A stretch of DNA of 64,000 nt from Arthrobacter sp. cf158 (GCF_900106835.1 NZ_FNNR01000003.1:258381-322380); one strand, 5' to 3'. Positions 29,350 to 37,942 are shown, counted from the first letter of the stretch. The notes: generated by a model not told the origin, from the sequence alone. Numbers and translations are program-made.

Positions 29350-30365
29350 CGCGCACCCACTACCGGGGCGGAAGGGCTGCCGGATGTCCTCGCTGCAGCG
29401 ATCTCCTGGCGCAAGGGCCGCCACCAGGACACCAGCGAGCGCAGGCCATCTTCCAAACCTACTGCCGCTTCGAAGCCGAGGTCCTTGCGTGCCGCCGACA
29501 CGTCCGCCAAGCGCCGGGCAACGCCGTTGACTGCCCGTTCGGGTCCGTGCTCCAGGTGCAGCGGTGATTCCATGACCCTCAGCAGCGTGTGCGCCAGCTC
29601 CGCCAAGCTGGTCTCGGTTCCGCTCGCCACGTTGTAGGCCCCTTCCTGCACGCCGCTGACGGCGGCCAGGACATTGGCCCGGGCTACGTCTGCGGTGTGG
29701 ACAAAGTCCATGGTTTGGTGGCCACTGCCGAAGATCAGCGGAGGCTGGCCATCGACGATTCGTTCCATCCAGCGGACCAGCACCTCGGTGTACAGCCCAT
29801 GGACGTCCATCCGGGGTCCGTACACGTTGAAGTAGCGAAGGGCCACGTAGTTCAGCCCGGACATGGCACGGAAACTCCTGGCCATTCCTTCGTTGAAGGA
29901 CTTCGCCGCACCATAGAAGGTGTCGTTGTTGTGGTGGTGGTGGCGTTCCTTGGTGGGGAACTCCTCGGCCATCCCATAGACGGAGGCGCTGGACGCCGTG
30001 ACGAGCTTTCCCACGTTGTGTTGCGCTGAGGCCTCGAGGACGTTGAAGGTCCCATCCACCAGTACTTCGAGTGCCAGGCGCGGTTCCTCGGCGCACTGGG
30101 TGATGCGGATGGCTGCCTGATGGAAAACCAGGTCCTTGCCGACAGTGACGTCGTGGATCAGGTCCCGGTCCCGCAGATCGCCTTCCACCAGCGTGACGCG
30201 TTCACTGGCCAAGGCGCTGTCAAGGTTCGCCCGGCGACCACGGACAAGGTTGTCCAGGACGTCGACGTGGGCTGCGCCGCCGTCGAGCAGGTGGTCAACA
30301 AGGGTTGACCCGATGGTTCCGGCACCGCCTGTGACCAGCACGTTGGCGCCGAGCAGCTCTTTCAC
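29346..30365 (-). CDS. NAD-dependent sugar-nucleotide epimerase/dehydratase
   Basis: A 339-residue extended SDR: GANVLVTGGAGTIGSTLVDHL, HQAAIRITQCAEE, and a YxxxK-type active site (YGAAKSFNEG) preceded by TASSASVYGMAEE. The family includes UDP-glucose 4-epimerases and WbpP-like UDP-GlcNAc epimerases; sequence alone does not fix the substrate. Start GTG 30365 overlaps the stop of the Gfo/Idh gene (GTGA). It lies between the dehydrogenase and aminotransferase genes, supporting a role in amino-sugar nucleotide supply. Confidence 0.88.
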   Translation of the reverse strand: MKELLGANVLVTGGAGTIGSTLVDHLLDGGAAHVDVLDNLVRGRRANLDSALASERVTLVEGDLRDRDLIHDVTVGKDLVFHQAAIRITQCAEEPRLALEVLVDGTFNVLEASAQHNVGKLVTASSASVYGMAEEFPTKERHHHHNNDTFYGAAKSFNEGMARSFRAMSGLNYVALRYFNVYGPRMDVHGLYTEVLVRWMERIVDGQPPLIFGSGHQTMDFVHTADVARANVLAAVSGVQEGAYNVASGTETSLAELAHTLLRVMESPLHLEHGPERAVNGVARRLADVSAARKDLGFEAAVGLEDGLRSLVSWWRPLRQEIAAARTSGSPSAPVVGAR

Positions 30366-31471
30366 CGTGCAACCTGGAGATTGACCTCGTTGCCGGCCAC
30401 CACGGTGGACTGCCCGTCCGTGCTGAGACTTTGGGTTACGGCTTCCAGCACGGACAGAACCCTGAGTCCGGATTCACCGCTGGTGCGCGGCATGGAGTGG
30501 TTCCGGATGGACGAGGCGAGTTCAGCCACTACCTGGCCCAAGGGCTCACGTTCCTGCAGGGCGGGCGACCATGTGTCTCCGAGGCGGTAGGAGATGGCGG
30601 AGTTCTTCTTGTCGGCCGCGGACCTGGGCTGGTGTTCCAGACTGACACCGCGGTCGTAGACGCTGAGGCGTTGCTGGGGGTTCAGGTCATCCCACACGAG
30701 GGTCCTCTTTGACCCTCCGATGATCATCTGCCGGATCTTGGTGGGGCTGAGCCAGTTCACATGGATGTGCACCATGGCATCGTTGGGCAGGCCGAACGTC
30801 AGGTGTCCCACGCAGTCCCTTCCTGTTCCCAAGGGATCCGCTCCGTGGGCCGCGATCTCCGTGGGGTGGAGGCCGCCGGGCAGGACGAAGTCAAGAATGG
30901 AAAGGTCGTGCGGGGCCAGGTCCCAGAAGACGTTGACGTCGGGCTGGACGAGTCCCAGGTTGATGCGCACGGAATCGACGTACAGGATGTCGCCCAGGGC
31001 ACCGCTGGCTACAAGTTCCTGAATCTTCAGAACGGCGGGCGTGAAGCAGTAGGTGTGGTCGGCCATCAGGACCAGCCCCCGGGCTTTGGCTTCTTCCACC
31101 ATTTCCAGGCCCTTGGCGCGGCTGTCCGCGAGCGGCTTTTCCACCAGTACATGCTTACCGGCCCGCAGCGCAGTCATCACCACTCCGTGATGGGTATGCG
31201 CCGGTGTGGCCACGGCTACAGCGTCCAGGTTGTAGGTGTCCAACAGTTCGTCCAAGGATTCGACGACGGGGACCCCACCAACAGTTTCGGCGAGCTTCAA
31301 TCCGCGATCAACGTCCAGATCGCAAATGGCCACCAGTTCCCAATCGGGGCTCGCCTTCAAGTTCCTGGCGAGGTTGGGACCCCAGTAGCCCGCCCCGACC
31401 ACGGCAATTCGAAGTCTCGGCCGGAGTTCGTGGCCGTTCAGTTGTCCTGATGGAATAGTTCGTATGCTCAT
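30362..31471 (-). CDS. Gfo/Idh/MocA-family oxidoreductase (sugar-nucleotide 3-dehydrogenase-like)
   Basis: A 369-residue NAD(P)-dependent protein with a Rossmann opening IAVVGAGYWGPNLARNL and the family EKP motif in GKHVLVEKPLADS. His-containing and Lys active-site segments lie in the C-terminal alpha/beta domain. The WlbA/WbpB subgroup oxidises C3 of UDP-GlcNAcA-type sugars ahead of a DegT aminotransferase and an acetyltransferase, exactly the genes that follow. The substrate remains inference. It is the first gene of the tightly overlapped operon; the ATG at 31471 is preceded by GAGTGGG. Confidence 0.87.
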   Translation of the reverse strand: MSIRTIPSGQLNGHELRPRLRIAVVGAGYWGPNLARNLKASPDWELVAICDLDVDRGLKLAETVGGVPVVESLDELLDTYNLDAVAVATPAHTHHGVVMTALRAGKHVLVEKPLADSRAKGLEMVEEAKARGLVLMADHTYCFTPAVLKIQELVASGALGDILYVDSVRINLGLVQPDVNVFWDLAPHDLSILDFVLPGGLHPTEIAAHGADPLGTGRDCVGHLTFGLPNDAMVHIHVNWLSPTKIRQMIIGGSKRTLVWDDLNPQQRLSVYDRGVSLEHQPRSAADKKNSAISYRLGDTWSPALQEREPLGQVVAELASSIRNHSMPRTSGESGLRVLSVLEAVTQSLSTDGQSTVVAGNEVNLQVAR

Positions 31472-31529
31472 TTCCCACTCGACTTCTGTGTTAATAGCGC
31501 GGTTCTTATTGAGTACTGCGTGACTTTCG

Positions 31530-33209
31530 CTAGTAGGCGCCGGATGGTCGGGTCATCGCCCGGAACGTCCGCCACATGATCATCAAGTCCCCCGCTATTG
31601 ACCAGTTCTCCACGTAATACAGATCCAGCCGAACAGCTTCCTCCCACGGAAGGTCCGAACGGCCGTTGATCTGCCATAAACCGGTAATGCCCGGCTTGAT
31701 CAGCAGCCGGCGATGCGTGTGCCGCTCGTAACCGCTCACCTCGCGGGAAAGGGGCGGCCTGGGTCCCACCAGGCTCATGTTGCCCACCAGGACGTTCCAG
31801 AATTGCGGCAGTTCATCCAGGGAGTATCTCCGCATCCAGCGCCCGCACCGGGTGATGCGTGGGTCGCCGCGGATCTTGAACAGCACCCCCGCGCCTTCAT
31901 CCTGCTGGCTGAGGGCTTCAAGATGGGACTCAGCATCAACCACCATGGAGCGGAACTTCAGCATCTGGAACGTGGTGCCCTTCTTTCCAATCCGCTCCTG
32001 CCGGAACAGTACGGGCCCTGGGCTGTCGGCGCGGACAACGGCCGCCAGAACCAGGAGTAACGGACCCAGGACGAGCAAGGCTGTTGCTGAGACGGTCACA
32101 TCCATCAGGCGCTTAAGGCTGTGCTTGCCTCCTGAGTAATGCGGAATGTCAACGTGCATCAGCGGGAGTCCCTCAACGGGCCGCCAGTGAATACGGGGAC
32201 CAGCCACGTTGGTCAGGGTTGCGGCCAGGACAAGCTCGGCCGCATTCTCCTCCAGCCTCCATCCGAGTTCCTGGATGAACTGGTTGCCGCCCGGGACGGG
32301 GCCGGCCACGATGACTGCGTTGGCGCCTGTCTGACGCACGGTCCGGGCGACACCGTAAATCGAGGACAATACGGGGACCCTCAGGTGGTCAACGGCAAGG
32401 ACGGCACCGCGGCGGGCGCCGGGAAGGCAGGCTCCCAGGATGTCGTAGGCGGCCCCGGACTTCCTGTTGATCTGCTTAATGACGTACCGGACGTCCTGGG
32501 GCTCTCCCACCACAATCGCCCGGGAGAGACAGCGGCCACGCGACTTCTCGTAGCTCAGCCAGCGCCGGAACCCCCAACGGCTGCCCGTCAGGGCCACTAC
32601 CCCCAGGGGCAACGAAACCAGGACGAAGGAGCTGACAGCCTCCAAGCGGAAGACCACGGCCACGATGCCCAAGAAACCGAAGACGCGGAAACTGGCCGAA
32701 AGTACGCGCTTGTACTCCTCGGGACCCACTCCGAGCACTTTGGGATCCCTTGTCCGGTAGACCTCCAACGCTGCCAGCCAGGCGGTGCCGAGGATTACCC
32801 CCAACATCAGATGCGTTGTTTGAGCGGGACTGCCTTCGGCGAACGGCCCGCCGCCGGTATTGAGCACCAATCCGGCAAAGACGGCGGCGGCAACCAGCGC
32901 GGAGTCCGCCAGCCGGAGGCTGTTGGTCAACAACTGTGTCCACGTTGCACGGTCCCGGTGTGGAGCTTTTGCCCGTGAGCGGCGGTGGGTGACTGGCGGC
33001 ACGAGGTCCAGGGTGACATCCGGCCTCAACGCCGCCAGTCCCGCCTTTTCAGTCCGCTGTGCAGCAGTGGACTTGTCAATCCAGGGAGACGCCGGCGGAT
33101 TGACTTCGGCGACAGCGGGTTCCAAGGGAAGGGCCGACCTCACGGAGGCATGCGCGGCACCTCGCGGTGCCGCTGCCTTGCCCATTCGCAAGACTGGAAC
33201 TCTTACCAT
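31530..33209 (-). CDS. Polyprenyl glycosylphosphotransferase (WbaP/exopolysaccharide initiating transferase)
   Basis: A 559-residue membrane enzyme that puts the first sugar phosphate on undecaprenyl phosphate. About four N-terminal helices precede a Rossmann-like region and a fifth helix. The C-terminal catalytic domain has SPGPVLFRQERIGKKGTTF, FQMLKFRSMVVDA, RYSLDELPQFWNVLVGNMS, LVGPRPP and PGITGLWQINGRSD, the full bacterial sugar-transferase signature. The ATG at 33209 has AAGAAGG upstream. It is separated from the Gfo/Idh operon by 58 bp and may share its transcript. Confidence 0.93.
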   Translation of the reverse strand: MVRVPVLRMGKAAAPRGAAHASVRSALPLEPAVAEVNPPASPWIDKSTAAQRTEKAGLAALRPDVTLDLVPPVTHRRSRAKAPHRDRATWTQLLTNSLRLADSALVAAAVFAGLVLNTGGGPFAEGSPAQTTHLMLGVILGTAWLAALEVYRTRDPKVLGVGPEEYKRVLSASFRVFGFLGIVAVVFRLEAVSSFVLVSLPLGVVALTGSRWGFRRWLSYEKSRGRCLSRAIVVGEPQDVRYVIKQINRKSGAAYDILGACLPGARRGAVLAVDHLRVPVLSSIYGVARTVRQTGANAVIVAGPVPGGNQFIQELGWRLEENAAELVLAATLTNVAGPRIHWRPVEGLPLMHVDIPHYSGGKHSLKRLMDVTVSATALLVLGPLLLVLAAVVRADSPGPVLFRQERIGKKGTTFQMLKFRSMVVDAESHLEALSQQDEGAGVLFKIRGDPRITRCGRWMRRYSLDELPQFWNVLVGNMSLVGPRPPLSREVSGYERHTHRRLLIKPGITGLWQINGRSDLPWEEAVRLDLYYVENWSIAGDLMIMWRTFRAMTRPSGAY

Positions 33210-33306
33210 GTCAGCCTTCTTTGCAGACCTGCCGTTGCCTTCCTCTCAGTGAAGCCGGGGCGGTCCGGAGGCGCACCAGTAGTCGATACTCAAGTTTGCG
33301 CAGGAT

Positions 33307-33335
33307 TACCTATGCCCCCTACGTAGAAGTACCTA
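33307..33335 (-). promoter_or_regulatory. Candidate promoter/operator region of the polysaccharide locus
   Basis: Two copies of TACCTA (33307-33312 and 33330-33335; TAGGTA on the minus strand) are 23 bp apart. An 8-bp palindrome CTACGTAG (33319-33326) lies between them. The region is about 100 bp upstream of the initiating transferase. Repeat spacing near two helical turns suggests a regulator site, but no factor can be named. Confidence 0.3.
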
Positions 33336-33426
33336 GCTGACGCTGGCATGACTACGTGCTCCACCTGCATAAATCTGCGGAATCACGGGCTGAAAGCGCC
33401 CCGGTCAACACGCAAAAGGGCACAAA

Positions 33427-33456
33427 AAGGCCGGCCACCCAAAGGTGGCCGGCTTT
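33427..33456. terminator. Hairpin terminator downstream of the acidic 85-residue gene
   Basis: A 10-bp GC-rich core stem (33430-33439 with 33444-33453), loop CAAA, extended by A/T pairs that give an A-run on one side and TTT on the other. It lies just below the 33466 stop and would also stop plus-strand transcripts. Confidence 0.75.
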
Positions 33457-33465
33457 CAGGAGTTT

Positions 33466-33723
33466 CTAGTCCTCCACGATTTCGAGGTCTTCATCAAGGA
33501 CTTCATCGTCGTCCTCGTCCTCATCATCGAAGACCTGCAGAGGAGTAACCTCGGAATACGCCTCGTAGAGTGCGTCTTCGTAAACCTCGAAGGCATCGGC
33601 GACGGCAAAGAACGCCGCTTCGACGTTGGGGTCACCCTCGCCCCGCCTGGCGGATGCGGCGGCCAAATGTTCTTCCAGGGCAGCAGTCAAAGACTGAAGC
33701 GCGACACGCGGATCGATGCTCAT
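33466..33723 (-). CDS. Conserved small acidic protein of unknown function
   Basis: An 85-residue protein. The N-terminal 55 residues look helical (DPRVALQSLTAALEEHLAAA and a FFAVADAFEVYEDALYEAYS stretch). The last 25 are almost entirely Asp/Glu with Val/Leu and are probably disordered. I recognise the pattern from actinobacterial genomes but know no function. It diverges from the DUF5703 gene by 39 bp and ends at a strong terminator, so it is monocistronic. The ATG at 33723 is followed by normal coding composition. Confidence 0.7.
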   Translation of the reverse strand: MSIDPRVALQSLTAALEEHLAAASARRGEGDPNVEAAFFAVADAFEVYEDALYEAYSEVTPLQVFDDEDEDDDEVLDEDLEIVED

Positions 33724-33762
33724 GACTTCACGTTAGCCGGAAAAGGACGAAAATGGAGAGGG

Positions 33763-33996
33763 ATGAGAGAACAATTTCCCGGCAGCTCCGTGGAGCGCCA
33801 ACGAGACTATGCACGTCAGTACGAATACCTCGTCCTGACGGTGGGACCTGAGGATTCGCTGCCTGACGCGCGGCGCCGTCTCGCTGAACATTCGGAGTAC
33901 GGCAAGTGGGAACTCGAGCGCAGCGTGCTTTACCTCGGGGGCGGCCGGCGGTTCTGGCTGCGCCGGAAGGTCTATTCCGTGCAGCGGACTGTTTAG
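33763..33996 (+). CDS. DUF5703-family small protein
   Basis: A 77-residue protein that starts MREQFPGSSVERQRDYARQY. It contains YEYLVLTVGPEDSLPDARRR, then EYGKWELERSVLYLGGGRR and LRRKVYSVQRT, matching my memory of the DUF5703 pattern (YEY at the start, YGKWEL-R, basic C-terminus). The function is unknown. A GGAGAGG sequence lies directly before the ATG. A longer frame reaches upstream through the acidic gene and its terminator and is not credible. It converges with the acyl-CoA dehydrogenase gene. Confidence 0.7.
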   Translation: MREQFPGSSVERQRDYARQYEYLVLTVGPEDSLPDARRRLAEHSEYGKWELERSVLYLGGGRRFWLRRKVYSVQRTV

Positions 33997-34031
33997 CCCC
34001 TAACAGCAGCCGTGGTCGCCCACACCAGCCG

Positions 34032-35192
34032 CTAGTCCTCCAAGGGGCCCAGCCACGCGTTGGCTACGGTGCTGTGCGCGGATTCATCGTTGGACGGATG
34101 GAAAATGCCCGCGAGCACATCCCGGTACAGTCGCTCCATTTCCGAGCCCCGGAAGTAGCTGGAACCGCCCGTGACCCGTATGGCAAGATCCACCACCAGC
34201 CGCGCGTTCTCGGTGGCGCGTGATTTGAGCCCCACCAATTTGGGGAACCACTGCGCTCCGTGATCCATCTGGTTGTCCACGTCCCGGGCAATGGAGGATA
34301 TTTGCGGGGTTATCCCGTCCATGGCCAAGGCTGCATCGGCTACTTTCCACCTGATGTCAGGGTCCTGCGCGTAGCTTCGGCCACCATGCTTGGCTGATAC
34401 CCGGCGTTTGACGTTTGCCACGCCCAGGGTGAAAGCGCGCTCGGCCACACCTGTATAGACGGCAGCGAGCAACGTTTCGAAACACGCGAAGATCGCGAAA
34501 ACCAAGAGGTCCTTATTCGGCCCAACAGGCAGCTTGCGGAAGATGCGCTCAGGCGGGATCACGGCCCCATGCAACAACGTCGTATTCGAGGCACTGGCCC
34601 GCATTCCCAGAGTGTCCCAGTCACTGAGGGTCTCGTGCCCGGGCTCGTCACGCCGGAGAAAGCCAAAGACGAGTTCCCCTTCGCCGTCCCGTGCGTCCGC
34701 ATCCTTGCCGAAGGTCCCCAGCCGGGTCCAGCCCCGTGAGAGGCTGGTGAAGATCTTCCTGCCGGTGAAACGGTAGCTTCCGTCGGGCAATGGCTCAGCG
34801 ATGGTGCCGGAATCGAACAACATGGAATCGTTTCCGGCTTCGGAAATACCGAAAGCGAAAACTTCACCCTTCCCGGCTTCCTTCAGGACGAAGTCCAGCG
34901 AGGTGTCTCCCCTGGCCGACATGACCTGCGCGACGCCGGTCCACACCAAGTGCATATTGACGGCCAACGCTGTGGCCGGGGCTGCCGTGGCGAGCCGCTG
35001 CTGCAGCGCAGCTACCGCTTCGAGACCGAGTCCAAAGCCGCCGTCGGATTCCGGAACGAAAAGCTTGAGGTATCCGGCGGCCGCAAGTTCCTCCAGATCC
35101 TCGTGGAAGAACTGGTTGTTCTGGTCATAGCCGGCAGCGCGGCCGCGCAGACGTTCAAGAAGAGCGTCAGGCAGGATTTCTTCGGGAGCCAT
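34032..35192 (-). CDS. Acyl-CoA dehydrogenase-family flavoprotein
   Basis: A 386-residue FAD protein: helical N-terminus with AAAGYLKLFVPESDGGFGLG, middle domain FAFGISEAGNDSM and WDTLGMRASASNTTLLHGAV, then a C-terminal helical domain with RVTGGSSYFRGSEMERLYRD. In true acyl-CoA dehydrogenases the catalytic base is a Glu in this last domain; I could not place it firmly. Related proteins include monooxygenases and nitroalkane oxidases of the same fold, so the substrate is open. The gene stands alone between two convergent or same-strand neighbours. Confidence 0.8.
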   Translation of the reverse strand: MAPEEILPDALLERLRGRAAGYDQNNQFFHEDLEELAAAGYLKLFVPESDGGFGLGLEAVAALQQRLATAAPATALAVNMHLVWTGVAQVMSARGDTSLDFVLKEAGKGEVFAFGISEAGNDSMLFDSGTIAEPLPDGSYRFTGRKIFTSLSRGWTRLGTFGKDADARDGEGELVFGFLRRDEPGHETLSDWDTLGMRASASNTTLLHGAVIPPERIFRKLPVGPNKDLLVFAIFACFETLLAAVYTGVAERAFTLGVANVKRRVSAKHGGRSYAQDPDIRWKVADAALAMDGITPQISSIARDVDNQMDHGAQWFPKLVGLKSRATENARLVVDLAIRVTGGSSYFRGSEMERLYRDVLAGIFHPSNDESAHSTVANAWLGPLED

Positions 35193-35219
35193 TCCGGGGC
35201 CTCCTTAGGGTGATCGCGT

Positions 35220-36524
35220 CTAGTAGTTGCTCAGCAGGGTATTCAGGACCCGGGCGCCGAATTGCAGGGATTCGGCAGGAACACGCTCATCCACGCCGTG
35301 GAACATACCGGTGAAGTCGAGTTCGTCGGGCAGCATGAGTGGCGCGAAGCCGTAGCCGGTGATGCCGATCTTGCTCAAGGACTTGTTATCCGTGCCGCCG
35401 GAGAGCGTGTACGGCAGAACCTTGGCCCCAGGGTCCTCGGAGTGCAGGGCATCGATCATGGCGTCCACGAGGTTGCCGGCGAACGGCACCTCGAGGGAGA
35501 CGTCCTTATTGACATAACTGATGTCAATGCCGTCGCCGGCGAGTTCCTTGATGGTTTCGAACACCAGTTCCTGCTGGCCGGGCAGAGTACGGCAGTCAAC
35601 AAAAGCCTCCGCCGATTCAGGGATGACGTTGTGCTTGTATCCGGAGCGCAGCAGCGTGGGGTTGGACGTATTTTGCAGAGTCGCGCCCACGAACCGGGCC
35701 ACAGTACCGAGTTCCTTCAGCAGGATGTCAGGGTTTTCAGCATCAAACTCGACGCCGGTCAGCTCGGTCACGCCGTCCAGGAACTGGCGCGTAGTGGGAG
35801 TGAGCTCCACCGGCCACTTGTGCTGGCCGATCCTGGTCACGGCAGCTGCGAGGCGGGTCACAGCGTTGTCGGTGTTGATCTGCGAGCCGTGGCCTGCCCG
35901 GCCGTGGGCCACCAACCGCAGCCAGGAAAGCCCTTTTTCCGCTGTTTGCAGCAGGTAGGTCCGCTGGCCGCCGATCGTGGCGGAGAATCCGCCCACCTCC
36001 GAAATAGCCTCAGTGGCTCCGTCAAAGAGTTCCCGCCGATGTTCCACGGCGTAACGGGCGCCGTACGTGCCGCCCGCTTCCTCGTCAGCGAAAAAGGCAA
36101 AGATGATGTCGCGCTTGGGCTTGCGGCCCGTTCGGGCGAAATCCCGCATGACGGACAAGATCATGGCGTCCATGTCTTTCATGTCCACGGCACCCCGACC
36201 CCAGACCAATCCATCCTTCAGTTCGCCACTGAAGGGATCAACGCTCCACTGGTCCTTGAGTGCAGGAACAACATCCAAGTGTCCGTGCACCACCAGCGCG
36301 TCGGCTGATGGGTCTTCGCCGGCCAGGCGGGTTACCACGTTGGCCCGTCCTGGGGCGGACTCGAAAATCTCGGCATCAAGGCCCACTTCGGTGATCAGGC
36401 CAGCCGTGTACTCGGCAGCTGCGCGCTCCCCCGGACCGGTGTCGTCGCCGAAGTTGGACGAGTCAATGCGGATGAGCTCCTGGCAGATCCGGACAACTTC
36501 GTCTTCGGGGCGGATGACAGACAT
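35220..36524 (-). CDS. M20-family metallopeptidase (ArgE/DapE/carboxypeptidase type)
   Basis: A 434-residue zinc peptidase. Metal ligands are visible in VVHGHLDVVPALKD (His and bridging Asp) and WGRGAVDMKDMDA; FFADEEAGGTYGA contains the catalytic Glu-Glu pair. The dimerisation domain follows with AHGRAGHGSQINTDNAV, and the last His lies in MFHGVDERVP. The ATG at 36524 has AAGGAG just upstream; an earlier in-frame ATG at 36602 adds 26 basic residues outside the family. It probably hydrolyses an N-acyl amino acid or dipeptide; specificity is unknown. Confidence 0.88.
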   Translation of the reverse strand: MSVIRPEDEVVRICQELIRIDSSNFGDDTGPGERAAAEYTAGLITEVGLDAEIFESAPGRANVVTRLAGEDPSADALVVHGHLDVVPALKDQWSVDPFSGELKDGLVWGRGAVDMKDMDAMILSVMRDFARTGRKPKRDIIFAFFADEEAGGTYGARYAVEHRRELFDGATEAISEVGGFSATIGGQRTYLLQTAEKGLSWLRLVAHGRAGHGSQINTDNAVTRLAAAVTRIGQHKWPVELTPTTRQFLDGVTELTGVEFDAENPDILLKELGTVARFVGATLQNTSNPTLLRSGYKHNVIPESAEAFVDCRTLPGQQELVFETIKELAGDGIDISYVNKDVSLEVPFAGNLVDAMIDALHSEDPGAKVLPYTLSGGTDNKSLSKIGITGYGFAPLMLPDELDFTGMFHGVDERVPAESLQFGARVLNTLLSNY

Positions 36525-36692
36525 GGAAATTCTCCTTGCGTGGCTGGGCTGCAGGTTCCGGCGACGCGCACTGCGGATTCCGCAGCCCGTCCCGTGTCCC
36601 ATCAGCCTACTCAGAAGCAGCGACCTCAGTCAGGCATTCGTTGCTCCCGGGGTCGCCGGACGTCTGTGGAAGGCGCCCTGACCAGCGTCGAT

Positions 36693-36721
36693 TTTTCAGC
36701 CACCCGAAACCGTGTTAGAGT
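36693..36721 (+). promoter_or_regulatory. Candidate promoter of tRNA-Leu
   Basis: A TTTTCA hexamer (36693-36698) and a TAGAGT hexamer (36716-36721) are 17 bp apart, each matching 4 of 6 positions of the vegetative consensus. Transcription from here would give a leader of about 60 nt before the tRNA, containing a small GCACC/GGTGC hairpin at 36750-36763. Confidence 0.35.
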
Positions 36722-36788
36722 TTTTCTCGCTGCTTCGGAGGAAAGTAAAGCACCGGAAGGTGCGGAACGGCCCATCTGAACACCACCT

Positions 36789-36874
36789 GCGCGGGTGGCG
36801 GAATGGCAGACGCGCTAGCTTGAGGTGCTAGTCCTCGAAAGGGGGTGGGGGTTCAAGTCCCCCTCCGCGCACCA
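36789..36874 (+). tRNA. tRNA-Leu (anticodon GAG)
   Basis: A class II tRNA of 86 nt. The acceptor stem pairs GCGCGGG with TCCGCGC, and the 3' CCA is encoded. The anticodon stem CTAGC/GCTAG holds the loop TTGAGGT, so the anticodon is GAG (reads CUC/CUU). A long variable arm lies between the anticodon and T arms, and the T arm is GGGGG-TTCAAGT-CCCCC. The D arm contains GGCGGAATGGCAGACGC. Confidence 0.95.
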
Positions 36875-36877
36875 TCA

Positions 36878-36916
36878 CAAGGCCTGGAATCCACGGATTC
36901 CGGGCCTTGTTTGTTT
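36878..36916 (+). terminator. Rho-independent terminator after tRNA-Leu
   Basis: An inverted repeat CAAGGCC...GGCCTTG with an inner GGAATCC/GGATTCC pairing (36878-36892 with 36895-36909) is followed by a T-rich run (TTTGTTTT). It lies four bases after the encoded CCA end. Confidence 0.85.
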
Positions 36917-36990
36917 TGCCGTGGATTTGCTGCCCCACCTACAATGCGAGTTTGATCACATTGTTTCTTCCCTGCTCACCTAAGGAAAAC

Positions 36991-37879
36991 ATGGCCGGTT
37001 GCGAAGACATCCTTGGTCCGGAATATGTGGCACGGACTCTTACCCTTGAGCCGGATGCGGAAGGTGCCGTCACAGCTACGCTGGTCTCCAGGAAAACGCC
37101 AAAGACCAGCAGGCGGGCAGTCCTCTACGTTCACGGCTTTGTGGACTATTTCTTCCAGACACACCTGGCAGATGAGTGGTCCAATGCCGGATTCGACTTC
37201 TACGCGCTGGATCTCCGGAAATACGGACGCTCCCTCCTCGCCCACCAGACTCCCAATTACATTGAGTCCCTTGAGAGCTATGACGAAGAGCTGGATGAGG
37301 CTGCCCGCATCATCAAGGAGGAGGACGGGCATGACGTCCTGGTGGTCCTCGGCCACTCCACCGGTGGTTTGGTCACCAGCCTGTGGGCGCATCGTCGCCG
37401 CTTCGATGGCCTGGTGGATGCGCTGGTCCTGAACAGCCCGTGGTTCGACCTCAACAAGCCCTTCCTCCAGCGCGCGGTGGGAACCGCCGTCGTCGAACGC
37501 CTTGCAAACTACCAGCCGCGGCGCCAGGTGGGCGTGCTGGGTGACTGCTACGGGCGGAACCTGCACGCCTCAACCGGCGGAGCATGGGAATTCAACCTCA
37601 GCTGGAAGCCCCTGGAGGGGTTCCCTGTCCTTGCCGGCTGGCTGCGTGCCATAAGGCGCGGACACGCCTTCGGACATCGTCCTTGATGTCCGGCACATTG
37701 CTGATCGCAGCACAAAATTGGGTCGCTTGGTCACCTTGGCAAGGATCGACGGCGGCATCCACGACCTCGCGCTCTCGGCCGAACCCGCACGGAGCCTCTT
37801 CTTCGAGGAGGTCTTCCGCTGGGCCGGTGCGTACGTGCCGCAAAGTACTGCTGGCTTTCTTCAGATCCCGGAGGATTAA
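36991..37879 (+). pseudogene. Alpha/beta hydrolase (serine aminopeptidase S33-like), disrupted by a deletion/frameshift
   Basis: The 5' part (36991-37686 frame) encodes an alpha/beta hydrolase: RAVLYVHGFVDYFFQTHLA, the nucleophile elbow VVLGHSTGGLVTS, and LNSPWFDL. It stops early at 37686 after LRAIRRGHA plus a few out-of-frame residues. The C-terminal part continues in the frame one base over, from about 37661: DTPSDIVLDVRHIADR, the catalytic-His region RIDGGIHDLALS, and a TAA at 37877-37879. About 30-40 residues expected between the halves are missing, so a deletion rather than one indel is likely. The catalytic His is separated from the Ser, so the product is probably inactive. The ATG at 36991 has AAGGAA before it. 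Confidence 0.7.
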
Positions 37880-37883
37880 CAAC

Positions 37884-37919
37884 GACGACGGCGGGCACCT
37901 TCCGGTGCCCGCCGTCGTC
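37884..37919. terminator. Bidirectional terminator between the hydrolase pseudogene and the MaoC gene
   Basis: A perfect 16-bp stem (37884-37899 with 37904-37919) with loop TTCC sits between two convergent genes. Confidence 0.88.
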
Positions 37920-37942
37920 TTGCACTGCATCAGGTCAGCACG

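Noticed and set aside
28183-30096. 637-codon minus-strand frame that would extend the aminotransferase upstream by about 250 residues
   Set aside because: The extra part lies inside the epimerase gene, is Arg/Gly/Pro-rich low-quality sequence, and the ATGA overlap at 29349 gives a natural start.
30761-31450. 229-codon plus-strand frame opposite the Gfo/Idh gene
   Set aside because: Shadow of the oxidoreductase, with no domain of its own.
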